In this document: piece by piece, positions 49,116 to 61,200 of the stretch
Layout of the letters: each line of letters begins with the position of its first letter
How positions within the stretch are numbered: the stretch's first letter is position 1
Assembly: GCF_030936135.1 (NCBI RefSeq)
Contig: NC_082594.1
Location: 22,611,553 to 22,675,552 of the forward strand
DNA from: Gavia stellata
Taxonomy: Eukaryota; Chordata; Aves; Gaviiformes; Gaviidae
Direction of reading: 5' to 3'
DNA: 64,000 nucleotides
Position numbers and translations under genes: made by a program
The notes under the pieces: generated by a model
What the model was told of the DNA's origin: nothing
Databases searched by the model: none
What the model saw: only the letters and a program-made list of their open reading frames with translations

Positions 49116-52100
49116 AACCACCTATGACTTACCTGTACTGTTACCTTCCCCCGTGGATGTGTGTTTATGAAACAAATCCCTTAACCTCAAAGTGCAGCAC
49201 AAGGTGATGTTGATTTGTTGAGCAGTCTGATTTCAGTTATCTTGATGACAATTTGGGTATTATAAAGCCTTTGTAGGATAAAGCACAGATGTCTATATGT
49301 TTTATATAAATGTCAAAGGTCCCATCAGGTCCTCTCTATACATCTCATCTGCTAAATTTGATTTTATACACTGTTGTCTTGGGCTAGTGGCACCTCCAGG
49401 ACTGTGCCCTCCTCTCACCACCTGTCCACCCTCACTCCAGCTCAAAGCTCAGGCATCAAGATTAAAACCCTTTCCTCCAGGCTGGGTCTCTCTCAGCTGC
49501 CCTGCTGGCTTCCCAGCTTCTCGCCTCATAGTTATCTCAAATATCATCTCCCTACCTCACCAGCTACCCAGACCTCTGTTTCTCATTGCAAACCAGAGGG
49601 AAAGCAGAGCTATCAAGAGGTTTCCACGTTGCTTCCTGAATTATTTTACAATGTTCACTGTAGAGAGGATGAGCTCTCATATACATGCACCAGCTCACTG
49701 CCCCATTTATTTCTGAAACACCATATCCTAGCCATGATGCTGTGCGCACAAAGTACAGTCCTGCTCTCCCACTTACACATTAGCTCTGGTTTTACCATCA
49801 GCAACAAACCCGTAATCTCTCCTGGGCAGGATTCTGTTTCTAGTTCTGGTTCTTGTAGTCAGCTGCTGCAACTCAGGGGCAATTACAGTGCTTTACACAG
49901 CTGCTAGGTGGTTTTTAGCTGGAGTTTTAAGGATTGTTTTTGACTCAGAAAGCTGCAAACGGCCTGTGAACTTTCTGCAGGAAATAGTATCTGTGCTGCA
50001 GTTGAACCAACGGATGCTGGTTGCAAAATACCTCTTGGGCTCTGTCTTCACCAGGAAAAAAAATGAAGCCATTCTTCATCTGTGTTAGCAAGCATCTGGT
50101 AAAACCCTATTGCAGAATAGGCTTTTTGTAACTTTTAATGGGTCGAGTAAACCTTAGGCTTCTTACAGCCTTTAACCTGATCCACTGCCCAGAAACTCCC
50201 AGTTGCTGCATCTCCCCTTGGATTTTCACTGGTTCAGACTGGAGACATGTCTACAGTGCACAAGGGGAGGTGGTGCACAGTGCCCAAAGCTTCATGGAAT
50301 CTGTGAAGTATCCGTACCCTTCCCCTACCCTATTACTGGAAGTCTTTCAAGTTACCGTCTCTTTTTCACACCACTATTTTCTTCTGCATCACCAGAAGGC
50401 TGACGCCAGCCTGTTTTAAGCTGTAAGCTTGACAACATGGAAATTTTACGTTAAGCTTTACAACTGCTATGTGGTGGTGTGCTCTTCCAGATGATACAAG
50501 CTACTGACAGGGAGACATACAGTTAATGTGATGGAACCTAGCTTTTTGCAGGAGTGGAAATTCTTCAAAACTTTTGAGTAGATTTTAAATTCACTCTAAT
50601 AATTTCTTTCAGGCATTAATCCTGCAAATGCACAGTGACGGAGAGCACTAGTCTTATCATCTGCCACATTGTCACAGCAAGCACTTAGGGAAGCAAGAAG
50701 GAAGAGCAGCAGATATTTATATTTGCTGCATGCTTGATATGACCTCTTTCTGCTCACATTGCCATCTGCTGTGAAGCACTTTTTACATGTGTTTGCCAAG
50801 GCTTCTGTGTCTTTTAGAACAATACTGCTACTTTACAATAAATGTCGTGAATTATTCTATATATGGTCCTACCTTTCCATGTATACCAACATCTTTACAG
50901 GTACTTAGCTGCTGTTCAGGATTTTTGCTGCTGATTTCCACTGCGGGGGTCAGAGCCCTGCTGACTTTTGTCTCAAAACAGGTTTCCAAAAGGAAGCGCT
51001 CTCTAGAGTGGTATAATATCATGCAAGCTATTCACAGGGAAAACTTCATCTATGGCTGAAACAGCTGTGTCTAATGTTGAATATGAAATCCACTGATATT
51101 TTGACACATGGGAAAGACCTGTGCTTGGGGAAGTCCGTTATCGTATGATTCAGCTGTCATTTAAATGGTGTAAAAAATAACTCCTAAGCAGAGGAAAAAG
51201 CAACAGCCTTTTTGCAAATGACTGCCAAAGGTGAGATGATTGAAAGGGACACAGAGCAGGATTTTGTTCTGTTTTTAACTTGACTAAAACAAAGCGCTGC
51301 ATCATTTTGTGAAGCAGCGGAAATGATGGAGATTCTGCTGCTTAGCTCTCTGGAGAGAGACGTGTGCGTTTAATGAGTGCTCATTAGAACAGCCTCTAAT
51401 AGAATCAAGTAGAAGCAAAAAATGCTAAAGAGGATAGGGGAAACTACTGGGCTCTAAAGAATGCTTTATCTATCTCATCTCTGAAGAAGAATACAACATT
51501 CCCTGGTAAGACAAATTAAGCGTAAACACAAAGAAAACACTGAATTGATATGAGCTAGAAACCAAAAAGCTGCTGTGCGTCTGCTGTGTACGTACTCCTA
51601 CCAGCATAGTCTAGCTGCGCATCCACGGGACAAGTCTGGCTTATGACACATACCCATCTAGCCTAGTGACTCTTCCCTCTAGAAGATGCACCACGGATAT
51701 CTGAGCAGCAAACATATCCTGGACAGGTAAATGTCTATTCCTGCACCTGCTCGCAACTTGGTATCACAAAGGAAGGAAATTCAGCCTCCCTGACCAGTGC
51801 GTGTTGCTGTCTGCCCCTTGCACCCCACTCTTCCCAGGCCCCAGGGATGTGGTGACCACAGCAGCAGTAACCAGCACCCCGGGAATGCTCTCTTGGCCTC
51901 CTCTTCTGGTAGTAGAAATGGCCAATTTTAGCAAATGCTCTGTGGGGTGCAGAGGTAGGTCGCTGTCGCCATCTGAGGAGGGCTGCTGCTGCTCCTGGGG
52001 AAGTGGGCAGCTTGTGAGAGCAGTCCCCAAGCTGACATGCAGCTGCTGAAATTGAGCCAGCCTGAACTACCCTGTGATGGTAGACACAGGGGTTTGCAGA

Positions 52101-55100
52101 TCTAAGACCAGATGTATCTACTGGCAAGGCTGACCGTGTTTCTGTAAAGGCTGTGCACAAGCTGTGGCTGGATAGAAGGCAAACAAACACTGTCCGGAAA
52201 GAGCATGATGAATGAAATTGACCAAGGATTAAGGAGTCAGGACATTTTTCTGTGACTTCTTCCTAGAAGGGGGGAAAAAACCCAAACCCAAATCAACCTC
52301 AGCACAGCAAACTCCAGGGACCCTAAAACAGGCTGTTTAATTAAAAAACACCACCACAACCCAGATCTGCTTTATTAGTTCTCACAGCAAGCTGTCTGAA
52401 GGGATTGCGAATCCAGCATTTACAATAAATCCTGGAGTCCATTCCAACAAGAAACTAGGCTGCAGAAAGAGCCAAAGCATCAAGGCAGAGATGAGCTGCT
52501 GCTGCATGGCCCTGGCTCAGCGTAGCATATACTACCTTGCCAGGCAGTGAACTCTACCATATCTGCAGAGTAATAGAGCCAAGGGAGAGTCTGCAGGCTG
52601 TGCAGGGTCCAGCAGCTCCTCTCCGATAGTCCCCTGCCTCTTGGTCAGCAGGAGCAAAGTGGAAACTTATCCTTGCTTCTTGCTCAAGAGCAGTGGGTCT
52701 TTCTGACCTGCTTGGATGTCAGGAAGGAAATATTTTTCTGTTGGGTTAAACTGGCAAATAGCAAATGCTTCCTTCTCCTGCCTGATGCCCTCGGAGATGC
52801 ACGGTTTGGCTAACAGTAATTTCCACGGATGTCCTTGCACTGCACTGCCAGTGGCACCACTGAGAAAGGCCAACTCTTGGAAAAAGCTAAACAGGAACTG
52901 GAGGCTGCAGCAATGGATGGCATGTAAGAGAGAACGGGGGAATACGAAGGCTTCCTGAACACCAGCCCCCTCTTTGTCACCCCTCTTGCGAAGGTGAAAG
53001 AGTAAGAATATCCAGGGGAGTAAGGGGAATCCTCTCGCTCCTAATTAGACCTGCCTAATGCCTGAAACTGGAGTTGTAAGGGCTCTCTCCCACCTTAGCT
53101 TGCCACATCCTCTGCATTCCCCTTGTAAGCTGAACGATTTGGAGTGTGATGATCCTTGTACTTTTGAGGTTGACAGCTCAAAATTATGATGATGGCAAAC
53201 TTGATGCATCTTAAAAACGTATTTATATAGGCTCTCTGTCAAGCATCATTTAAATGCCATATATCATGATAAAAAATGAAGATGAAACTAGCTCTGCTAG
53301 GCCACTGGTGGGAAGACAGTGTCCTGGTACATTAAAATACCTTTTGTTGTCAGATAAAGAATGCTCTGCATTGAAAGGCCACCGTCTTTGCAATTATCAC
53401 AAAATAAGGGGATGAAACACTTTGGTAGATATGAAAGAACAAAACCCCAATAAAATCCACCAGCAGAAGATACTCAATTAAGAGCTGATTTGCATGTAGT
53501 AACCAAGTGTTGGTTGTAACATGCTGTACAGCACTGGGTTTGCTCAGCTTGCATCCAAGTCAGAGGAATGCAAGAAGCAACCCCAGGGAGTATTTCTGTT
53601 ATGAGGATGACATTTCAATTAAAAACACCTAAAAAAAAAAGAATTAAAAATTAGGTTTGAGCTGCTAGTTTTAAAAGCAATTTAGAGAAATTTTAGAGAA
53701 AAAAAAATTTAGATCCATATGATCCCAGATAATTTCAAAATAACTTTAAAAGGTATATATGGAGTTTTTTTAAAAGCCTGAGCACCTGCAAATGGAATTG
53801 TCTTTGTCATACATGCCAGATTGATGGTATTTCCTATACAGTTTTCAGTGATGAACGTAAAACATCCATTAACTGCACACGCCTCACACTTTGCATAGAC
53901 ATCAAAGATTTGTGCTATAGGACAGTGGTGAGGTTGTAGACACTCTTTGCTATCCTGCTATAAGTAAGATGATCCATAAGAATTTAGTAAGAAGGTAAGA
54001 TACGCTGCACTGTGTCCAAACGTCCACCTAACCCAGCAGCTCACCTCTGACGTGACCTACAGACACTGAAGAGAAGAACCTAAGAACAGGCATGTACACT
54101 TCGAACGCTGCAGCCAAGCCTCCTTGAACCAAAGAGTAACACTGGACTACACTCGTGATTTCCACTTGTGGGCCTCACACAAAGAAACCTTCTTTTGCTT
54201 ACTGTGCATGGAAATTATTTGATGTCCTGACAGCTTTCAATTATTTTATCCTTGTAAATACACTGAGCATTTATTATTGGCCGCAGTGGTTTTCTGTTGC
54301 ATATCCATTATTAAAAATTCTGCTGTTACCCTCTGCTTAGTTCCAGACTCAGTTGACATATCTGATATCCAACCACAGTGCATAAAGCGCTATGCATTTG
54401 GCAGCAGGCACAAAGTAGTTGTTACTGGGTGGTCTAAGCATTGCCAATGCCTAAAGTTCCCAGTTAATCCAAAACACTGTTTAGTAGCAGTGCTGTTTTC
54501 TGAGCTTGCAATACTCCTGGATTGTTTTGTAAGCAGGACGTTATCTGCACTGAACAAAAACGCAGCGAGGATACCTACCAGTTCTGTAATGTCATTAATA
54601 CTTCCACCATTTTAATAGGAATTCCTTTACAATTCTGGCTGAGTACCATTAAGTTTTGGCAGGTTTTTACTATTCTATTTATTGATTTGGTCAGCTTTTT
54701 TGCCCTCTTGATACTTCCATCTGAGACTGCTAGGAAGCCATTAGGCTGATGCTGTCAGGTGTGGAAGGGGCACCAACACAGCAACACCAAGATGCTTGAA
54801 CCATCCGTCCCTGCCGTTCCCACCTCATTCCTGGTCCTCTTGACTGCAGAAGCAGGTTAAACATGCATCGTATGGTCAGAACAGGTTCAGTTTATTGTCC
54901 CACTTTAGGCACCAGCAATTAAGCTCAAAGAGATCCCCAAACAGCCCTGGCCACATAATTTCAATATTGGCTTCTCTATTAGGTGAAACATTTATTTCCC
55001 CTCCCTCTCTATTTTTTTCCCATTAATTTTTATTCATTTTCCAGTTTAGTAGATTGGATGGCTGATAGTTCCTAAGGGTCTATACTGTGTAATTGCAGTT

Positions 55101-56249
55101 CATGTTTAGTTAAGCAAAAATCATTTATCAAATACATCCTGATCACCATTTTGCTGTAGTCCTTTTGGCTGTAGTTTAACTGCAGAGAGACAAACTGGGA
55201 CTCTACCCCTGCACCACGATACCTATATTTTTTTCTGCTCCAGATAAAGTAGCTGGTGCCTGAATGTCTGATGTGAGAGGTGGAAAGGACAGATATGTCT
55301 GGTAGAAGTAAACATCACTAAGATCTCGAGGATACACCTGAGCTGCAGGTCTGTTAGTCCTGCATAGTATAAAGGAAGCAGTCTCACTCTCCATTACTTA
55401 CCCAGGTATCTCTCAGTCACTGGTTAATTACTTTCAGAAGTCATTATTTTCACCATCTACGGTACACAATAGTCAGTTTTACTGTTAGAGATGTAGCTCA
55501 TTCCATCAATTTATATGCCTGGAAAATAAGTTGGGTATTCAAGAAAACCATTCAGAAGAACTAAAATATACATTTAAAAAAAAAAAAAAAAATTGGAAAA
55601 TGAGACAGTCCACCGTTTTCTTTTAGCCTGTCTATAACAGTCAAATTGGAAAACCAGAACTCTGATCATGCATCTGATTTTGCAGTTACTTAATTGGAAG
55701 ATCAGGACCAAACTTCTAAAAAATAAATCTATGTGAACATACTTACTTTCAACTCTTGCCTCTCCCAGTTAATGATCACTAACTCAAATATTAGTTATTT
55801 ACATCCATTTAGCAAGACCCAATGCAGACCCTCTTGTAGATCTGTATTGAATTTTGTTCCCCAAAACTGAACGTATACAGTGATAATAAATGGCATTGTG
55901 TCAGAAGAGAAGTGCAGTAGAGGTAAATTAACTTGGATAAGAAAGGTAGACTTGGAAGGGCACTCTGGCTTTCATTTACAACTCTACATTCAAGAATTCT
56001 GGTTAGCTCTTCTTTCAGACTTTTTGTACAAAACTGTAGTGCCTCATATTTCCTTCTGCAGTGTTAGTGGATGCAGGGGATCTACAGAAGTTCATCTGAA
56101 GTCTGCACATCTTAATTTAATCTGCAAAGTTTAGTTAGTGTCATCTGCCATCTCTTTGCACTGGAAGATATTAATTTTACTTTTTTAGAAAGAATATTGT
56201 TTTGTTGTTTGAAATAGAATGTAAAATTCAATGAAATGAAACAGACAAC
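49116..56249. other. Intergenic sequence
   Basis: No gene, RNA gene or clear transposon recognised. Open frames at 49374-49907 (+) and 51735-52190 (-) lack recognisable domains and overlap frames on the other strand. A run of 17 A is at 55576-55592. Confidence 0.5.
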
Positions 56250-56272
56250 CATTCTTTTTTTAGAAAGGAAAA

Positions 56273-56278
56273 TTTATT
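56273..56278 (-). terminator. Candidate minus-strand poly(A) signal
   Basis: TTTATT on the + strand is AATAAA on the minus strand. It is followed on the minus strand, 20-35 bases on, by TGGTTGTCTGTTTC, a good T/G-rich downstream element. The coordinate may be off by one or two bases. Confidence 0.4.
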
Positions 56279-57255
56279 TATGGTTACATATACCACATAT
56301 AAAATTAACATTTAACTGAAACATGTAATTGTTTCAATTATTTATGACTAAACACTTACAATGTTGACTACAAAACTGTACAGTTTATATTTAGTAAATG
56401 ATTCTTACAGCATAGTGCAATTGTAACATTTTATAAACAAAATAATTTGTGCCTTTTTGTAAATAAAGTGCATTAACTGACTATCTTGTATACAACAAGA
56501 AGCTCTGTAGTTGCAATCCAAAGCTTTAATCTTAAGGGAAACTGAGGCTAAGATGTTTCACTTCCTTTTAAAATTACTTCATATACTGGCAAGCTATGGT
56601 TCAAACGTCAACCACAGTTAAATGAAAAAAACCCCTAAATTAGTATAAGAAATAACCACAGGCCTTCATGTACTAAACCAGTAATTGGTTCTCGTACGAA
56701 AAACACAACATGCAGAATTTAAAGTACTCGTTTAAAGCCATTTGGCTCCTAATGAGATGTGCAGTGTGAGAACTACCCCCATGCAGCTGCTTTTGCTAAA
56801 GCTTTTAGAGTTCAGCATAGAACCACACTGCAGTCAGTAGTATCAGGAGTTTACATGAATCATACGATGTTTCCTAGGGAAAGTTCTGAGTATTTCATGA
56901 GATGAGTGTAGTAAACCACAGGTTATTTTTAATTGCATTTGGCAATAAAAAAAGTAGGGTTCTAGTTAGCAAGTCTAGAAAATTACAAGGGGTTCTACTA
57001 GCCCAGGGTATTCCAAATACCATGGCCTGAAGTTAAATACAGAGTTTTACAGCTTTATTTCAGAGGCACAGTTATAACATTTTATCCTATGACATTTCTT
57101 TTTACTTGTAAACAAATTTACAATCAATTTTTGTAGGTTTTGGCTGTGACAGTAAAGCTGAGACCAAACAAAGGATGACAGGACTGTAGATTTTAGCCCC
57201 AAAGAGTAAAAAGATGTAGACATACAAAATGGATAGAGGTCTAATGTGGCTCTTT

Positions 57256-57555
57256 CTAGAAATGACAAAAATAAGAATAGTCATTTCCTTTGGTGGGCTC
57301 TGGCTGAGGCCCAACAGACAAGTCCATACTCTTCTCCTCCTCCATACATACATACATGGAACTGCTATCAGTTTCAGTGGAGAATATATTTGAGCACAGG
57401 CAAGTAACCCTAGAGAATGTCTTGCGTATTTTGCTGTATGTGTAATCTAGGTAATCTACCTGCCTCTTCAGCTGCAATACCCATTCCACACTTCTGCCAC
57501 AAATCACACATGTTGTTTCCACATTCTGGAAAATCGCATTTTCCTCCTGTACATT
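57256..57555 (-). other. Open frame of 99 codons, cysteine-containing, unassigned
   Basis: An uninterrupted minus-strand frame between stops. Its translation contains C-V-I-C, C-L-C and an acidic stretch M-E-E-E-K. An AG-ending pyrimidine stretch (TTTTCCAG) precedes codon 11. I do not recognise the product. Two other minus frames overlap it, so chance is a real possibility. Confidence 0.2.
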
Positions 57556-58310
57556 TTAACCTGTGGGACCAGCCTGAGGTCAGAAGCAGACTACTGTACA
57601 TTCAGCTGCTCTGCTCTGGGACAGCTGCCGTGTAAAAAGCTGCATGCCGGAGTGTGCTAACTCCCAGCAATGAGTTACTCTCCTCCTCCTAGACTAAGGG
57701 AAGTCTCTACTTGGACTGAAATGGAAATACAAAAGAAAGGAGCTGAAATTTGGTTGGAATGTGATTGAAGAAGGCTCACTATTTTCTATCATGTCTTCAG
57801 AAAGCTCTCTGCTGAGAGCAGAGCTCCCTCCCAAACCCAGCATGCTTTGAGCCTGCGATCAACACTATAGAAAAGCCTCACCTCCGTACTATTTTCTTGT
57901 GAGCCCTCTGGGGCAGATGCACCACAAAGTGGACTGAGTGTTGCTCATGTACTGAGGGAGTACATTGCCAGAGGGCAACCAAAGAGCAGCAAAACAAAAC
58001 CCATAGATGGGGCACAACTCCCTGAGCTCCATGGGGACACAGCAGTACATACCTTTCAGGATGTGGGTATCTCAATTTTCAAAGGGCCAGGTCATGCTGC
58101 TTTCCTTTGCATACTATAAAATATCTCTTCCCCGAAAGCAGTGGAAGCTGAATTCCTGATTATTTTGATGGGTTTAATCTTAGAAAACACTGAAGTAAGA
58201 GCAAAATTCTATGGGGACCATAAGTAATCAATGCATTAAGAGCTCTATACCTTGGCCCTAAATCTTACAGGTCCTATTCTCTTTTCCTAGAATGCCCCTG
58301 AAGCATATTT

Positions 58311-58366
58311 GTATTTCGTTTGCCCTTTAAAAATAAATGTATTTTGTTTGCCCTTTAAAAATAAAT
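58311..58366. repeat. 28-bp tandem duplication
   Basis: 58311-58338 is repeated at 58339-58366 with one C/T difference. Each unit contains TTTGCCCTTTAAAAATAAAT. Confidence 0.95.
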
Positions 58367-59499
58367 GTATAAGATATTTAGATACTGTCATATTCCCAGG
58401 TTAGCAACAGCCAGTACAAAATGTACACCTATGTCATATGACTGTGCGGACTGCTGTTTAGACTTGTGATCTGTGTAGTCCTGTTACCAAAGCACCTACA
58501 AGAGACAGAGAAAACAGGGAACAGTGTGCGCAGGAACATGCAACTGCTATATAGGCTCGTGTTAGTGATAAATATCCTTCTTGTATTCTGTCCCATATGT
58601 GGCCATATAACACATTCCTGTAATCCCAAAGCTGGCAGTGGGATTCTCAAAGACATGAGAATTCACCTTCCTTCCAAAAACTCTGGATTCTCTTTGTTTG
58701 TTGAAATACCGATTACTTACCACTGAATCTTTCAGTGTTTGCAACGTTCATACAAGTTTACCAATGTTTTTATTTAATCATATGAAACTGCCTCAGCAAA
58801 GAGGTTACACTTTGGCCATTACAACACTGAAGGCATAGAGCATGACATCTAGCATATCATACATATAAAAAGTAAATTAAATTATCATAATAATTATGTA
58901 TATATATTATATTTAATTATGTAATTATGCTATTTAAGTATGATAGCTCATAATACTTGATTAAGTTAATGGCATACCAAAATACTCTAAGAAACTGTTT
59001 CACCACTTGGCATGTAATATAATTAGTACTTCTTTAAGTTAAACCTGGACATAGGTATTCCCTTTCAAGAATTATACTTTTTTTAAAAAACAAATCTATT
59101 TTGTTGGCATCTACTCAAAAGTGGAAGGCCCCTCCATTTTCTAAGGTAAATCCTTGCAGGATGCAGTCTTCAGCATGTGCAATTAGTATTGGCTTGCTTT
59201 TGACTTGAGAAACCGGGACTAGGCCTGTGCTCAGACATCATGGTAGATCATATGGTTGGGATCAAATGGTTTGAGGAAAAAAGAGTATCACCAGTGTAAA
59301 GAAAATGGTAGCAGTTCACTTGCTTTCCCCCCCACCACAGGTGAATCAGATAAATTTCCAGTGTAAGGCAAATGCTCACCAAAGTTGTTCAATGAAAATG
59401 TGCTGCTGATATATTTGAAAGGGTTATAACAAACTATTAAAACCTTTGTAAATAAGCTTTTACCTACGAATGCAGCACTGTACTTATAAGAAGCAGGTT

Positions 59500-59562
59500 C
59501 TTAGAATCATAGAATCATTTAGGTTGGAAAAGACCTTTAAGATCACCAAGTCCAACCATTTG
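59500..59562 (-). mobile_element. CR1 LINE, very short 3' fragment
   Basis: AGAATCATAGAATCATTTAG and GTTGGAAAAGACCTTTAAGA, then TCACCAAGTCCAACC, match the terminal CR1 sequence almost exactly. Only about 60 bases are present, a strongly 5'-truncated insertion. Confidence 0.93.
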
Positions 59563-60994
59563 TCTCTTACTACGGGGTGGGGGGAGAAAAAAACCACCTT
59601 AATCCTATGGCCGTCAGCTGAATTAGTCTAGAGCAGTAATTTAATGAAGTCCCTAAATGTGCAGTGAATGTCCGTAAGTACTCTGTGCTTTTTAGAAAGG
59701 TCTGGTTTACCTAGAGATATCAGATAAATAAAACAGTTCACTAGTTCTGGGACATACAAGTCTTCCCCTGACCTGGGAGGGGGAAACCCATAACACTATC
59801 TTGTCCAGTTAAATATCTATCATGTCAGCAAGTTTGTAGAAATTGCCTTGGCATATGTAGACTGCAAAACAAAAGGTTTGGGGAGGTGAGGACAATTTCC
59901 TTAAAGGCCAAATCAAGGAGTTTGGGATGGCAAGTTTAACTGACCTTTGTTTTAAAATGAATTTTACACTCTCAACCCATTTGCAAAGAACCTCTCCACT
60001 GGAAAATCTCCCCTTATCCTTTCAATGGCACTGAATTAGTTTGCATCACAGCAGTGATGCACTAGTGAACTGCATTATGATTTCATCTAACCTACATTCA
60101 GGTTTGGTTTTTTTCCTTCTCTTCTAGAAGTTGTTTGTATAACACAGTAAAATATGCAACTGTTTCTTCCTCTTGTCTGTCTTACAAGACCACAATAATA
60201 ATTTTGTGAATAAACTGCAGCATGGACTTTTTTAGTTTTTTAGTGCAAAGGCATATTGTTTTCAAAGAAATGCTGCAAAGTTACAGACTCAGCTGCTCCT
60301 CAGAAGAAACAGAAATACATAATTACTTACTGTAAAATAATATGCTGTTGGTTCTACTTTCATATTTTCAATATTTTTCCACAAAAAACCTCTTCTGAGT
60401 TCAAGTGGAGCCATGTAAGACTGTGCTAACAAGACAAGTAATAATCTGAATAAAACATATGAGGTCATGTTTTCAAGGAAGGAGGACCTCACTTCTGATC
60501 ATATTTCCTCCTCTCTGTTCTCTGGACACCATTCAACAGGAACAGCCACACTGCCAGCCTCAAGGACATGGGACTGCTGCACCACACCCCAGGACAATGG
60601 CAGCCCCAAGGCCCCTCTCATGTGCTCCGTGTACATCGAGTAATGTTCAAAATGGACAGTTCAAAACAACCTTCTCACAGGGGATGCATTGATTCAAGCA
60701 TGCTTCCTATGCAAGCTCAAGCACCGAGTACCTGACTGATTCACCAAGCCATAAAGACTTCCATCCTCTCATCTTTCATCATCCACCTAATATGAAAGCA
60801 GATATCCTCGCAGTTCATCCAGATTTCTGATCCATTAAAAGGAATTGCAAATTCTTCGTCTAAAGAAGCCAGTAGCACCCGGTTTTACGGGGTAATTTCC
60901 TTTTGTACCAAAAAAGTATTTCCAGATAGGAGACCTTTCAAGTTTATTAGGAGTCCCAACATTCTTTTACTGACAGATGGGGGAGATAGGCAGC

Positions 60995-61200
60995 CTAATT
61001 TATCCTTCCTGTACTATTGCTTATTCATGACATATAAATCATGCCCCTGCCTTTTAGTCCCCTCTCTATAAGAAGAGATTGAGAGATCTTATTTTTTCTC
61101 CATTGCACATCTCTGGACTACCACTAAGCCAAACTAAATGTGGCACTGAGAGAGGGTAAACCACTGCTTTATATAATGGCATTCAAAAACCGGAAAAGAA
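60995..61200 (-). mobile_element. Ancient CR1 relic
   Basis: AATCATGCCCCTGCCTTTTA, GTCCCCTCTCTATAAGAAGA, ACATCTCTGGA and TTTATATAATGGCATTCA keep the order found in old amniote CR1 copies (minus orientation). Highly diverged. Confidence 0.5.

Noticed and set aside
49374..49907. 177-codon + strand open frame
   Set aside because: Ser/Pro/Leu-rich translation typical of non-coding DNA. Another + frame overlaps it over most of its length.
51735..52190. 151-codon minus-strand open frame
   Set aside because: Two further frames on both strands overlap it, and no family is recognised. Local GC content explains the length.
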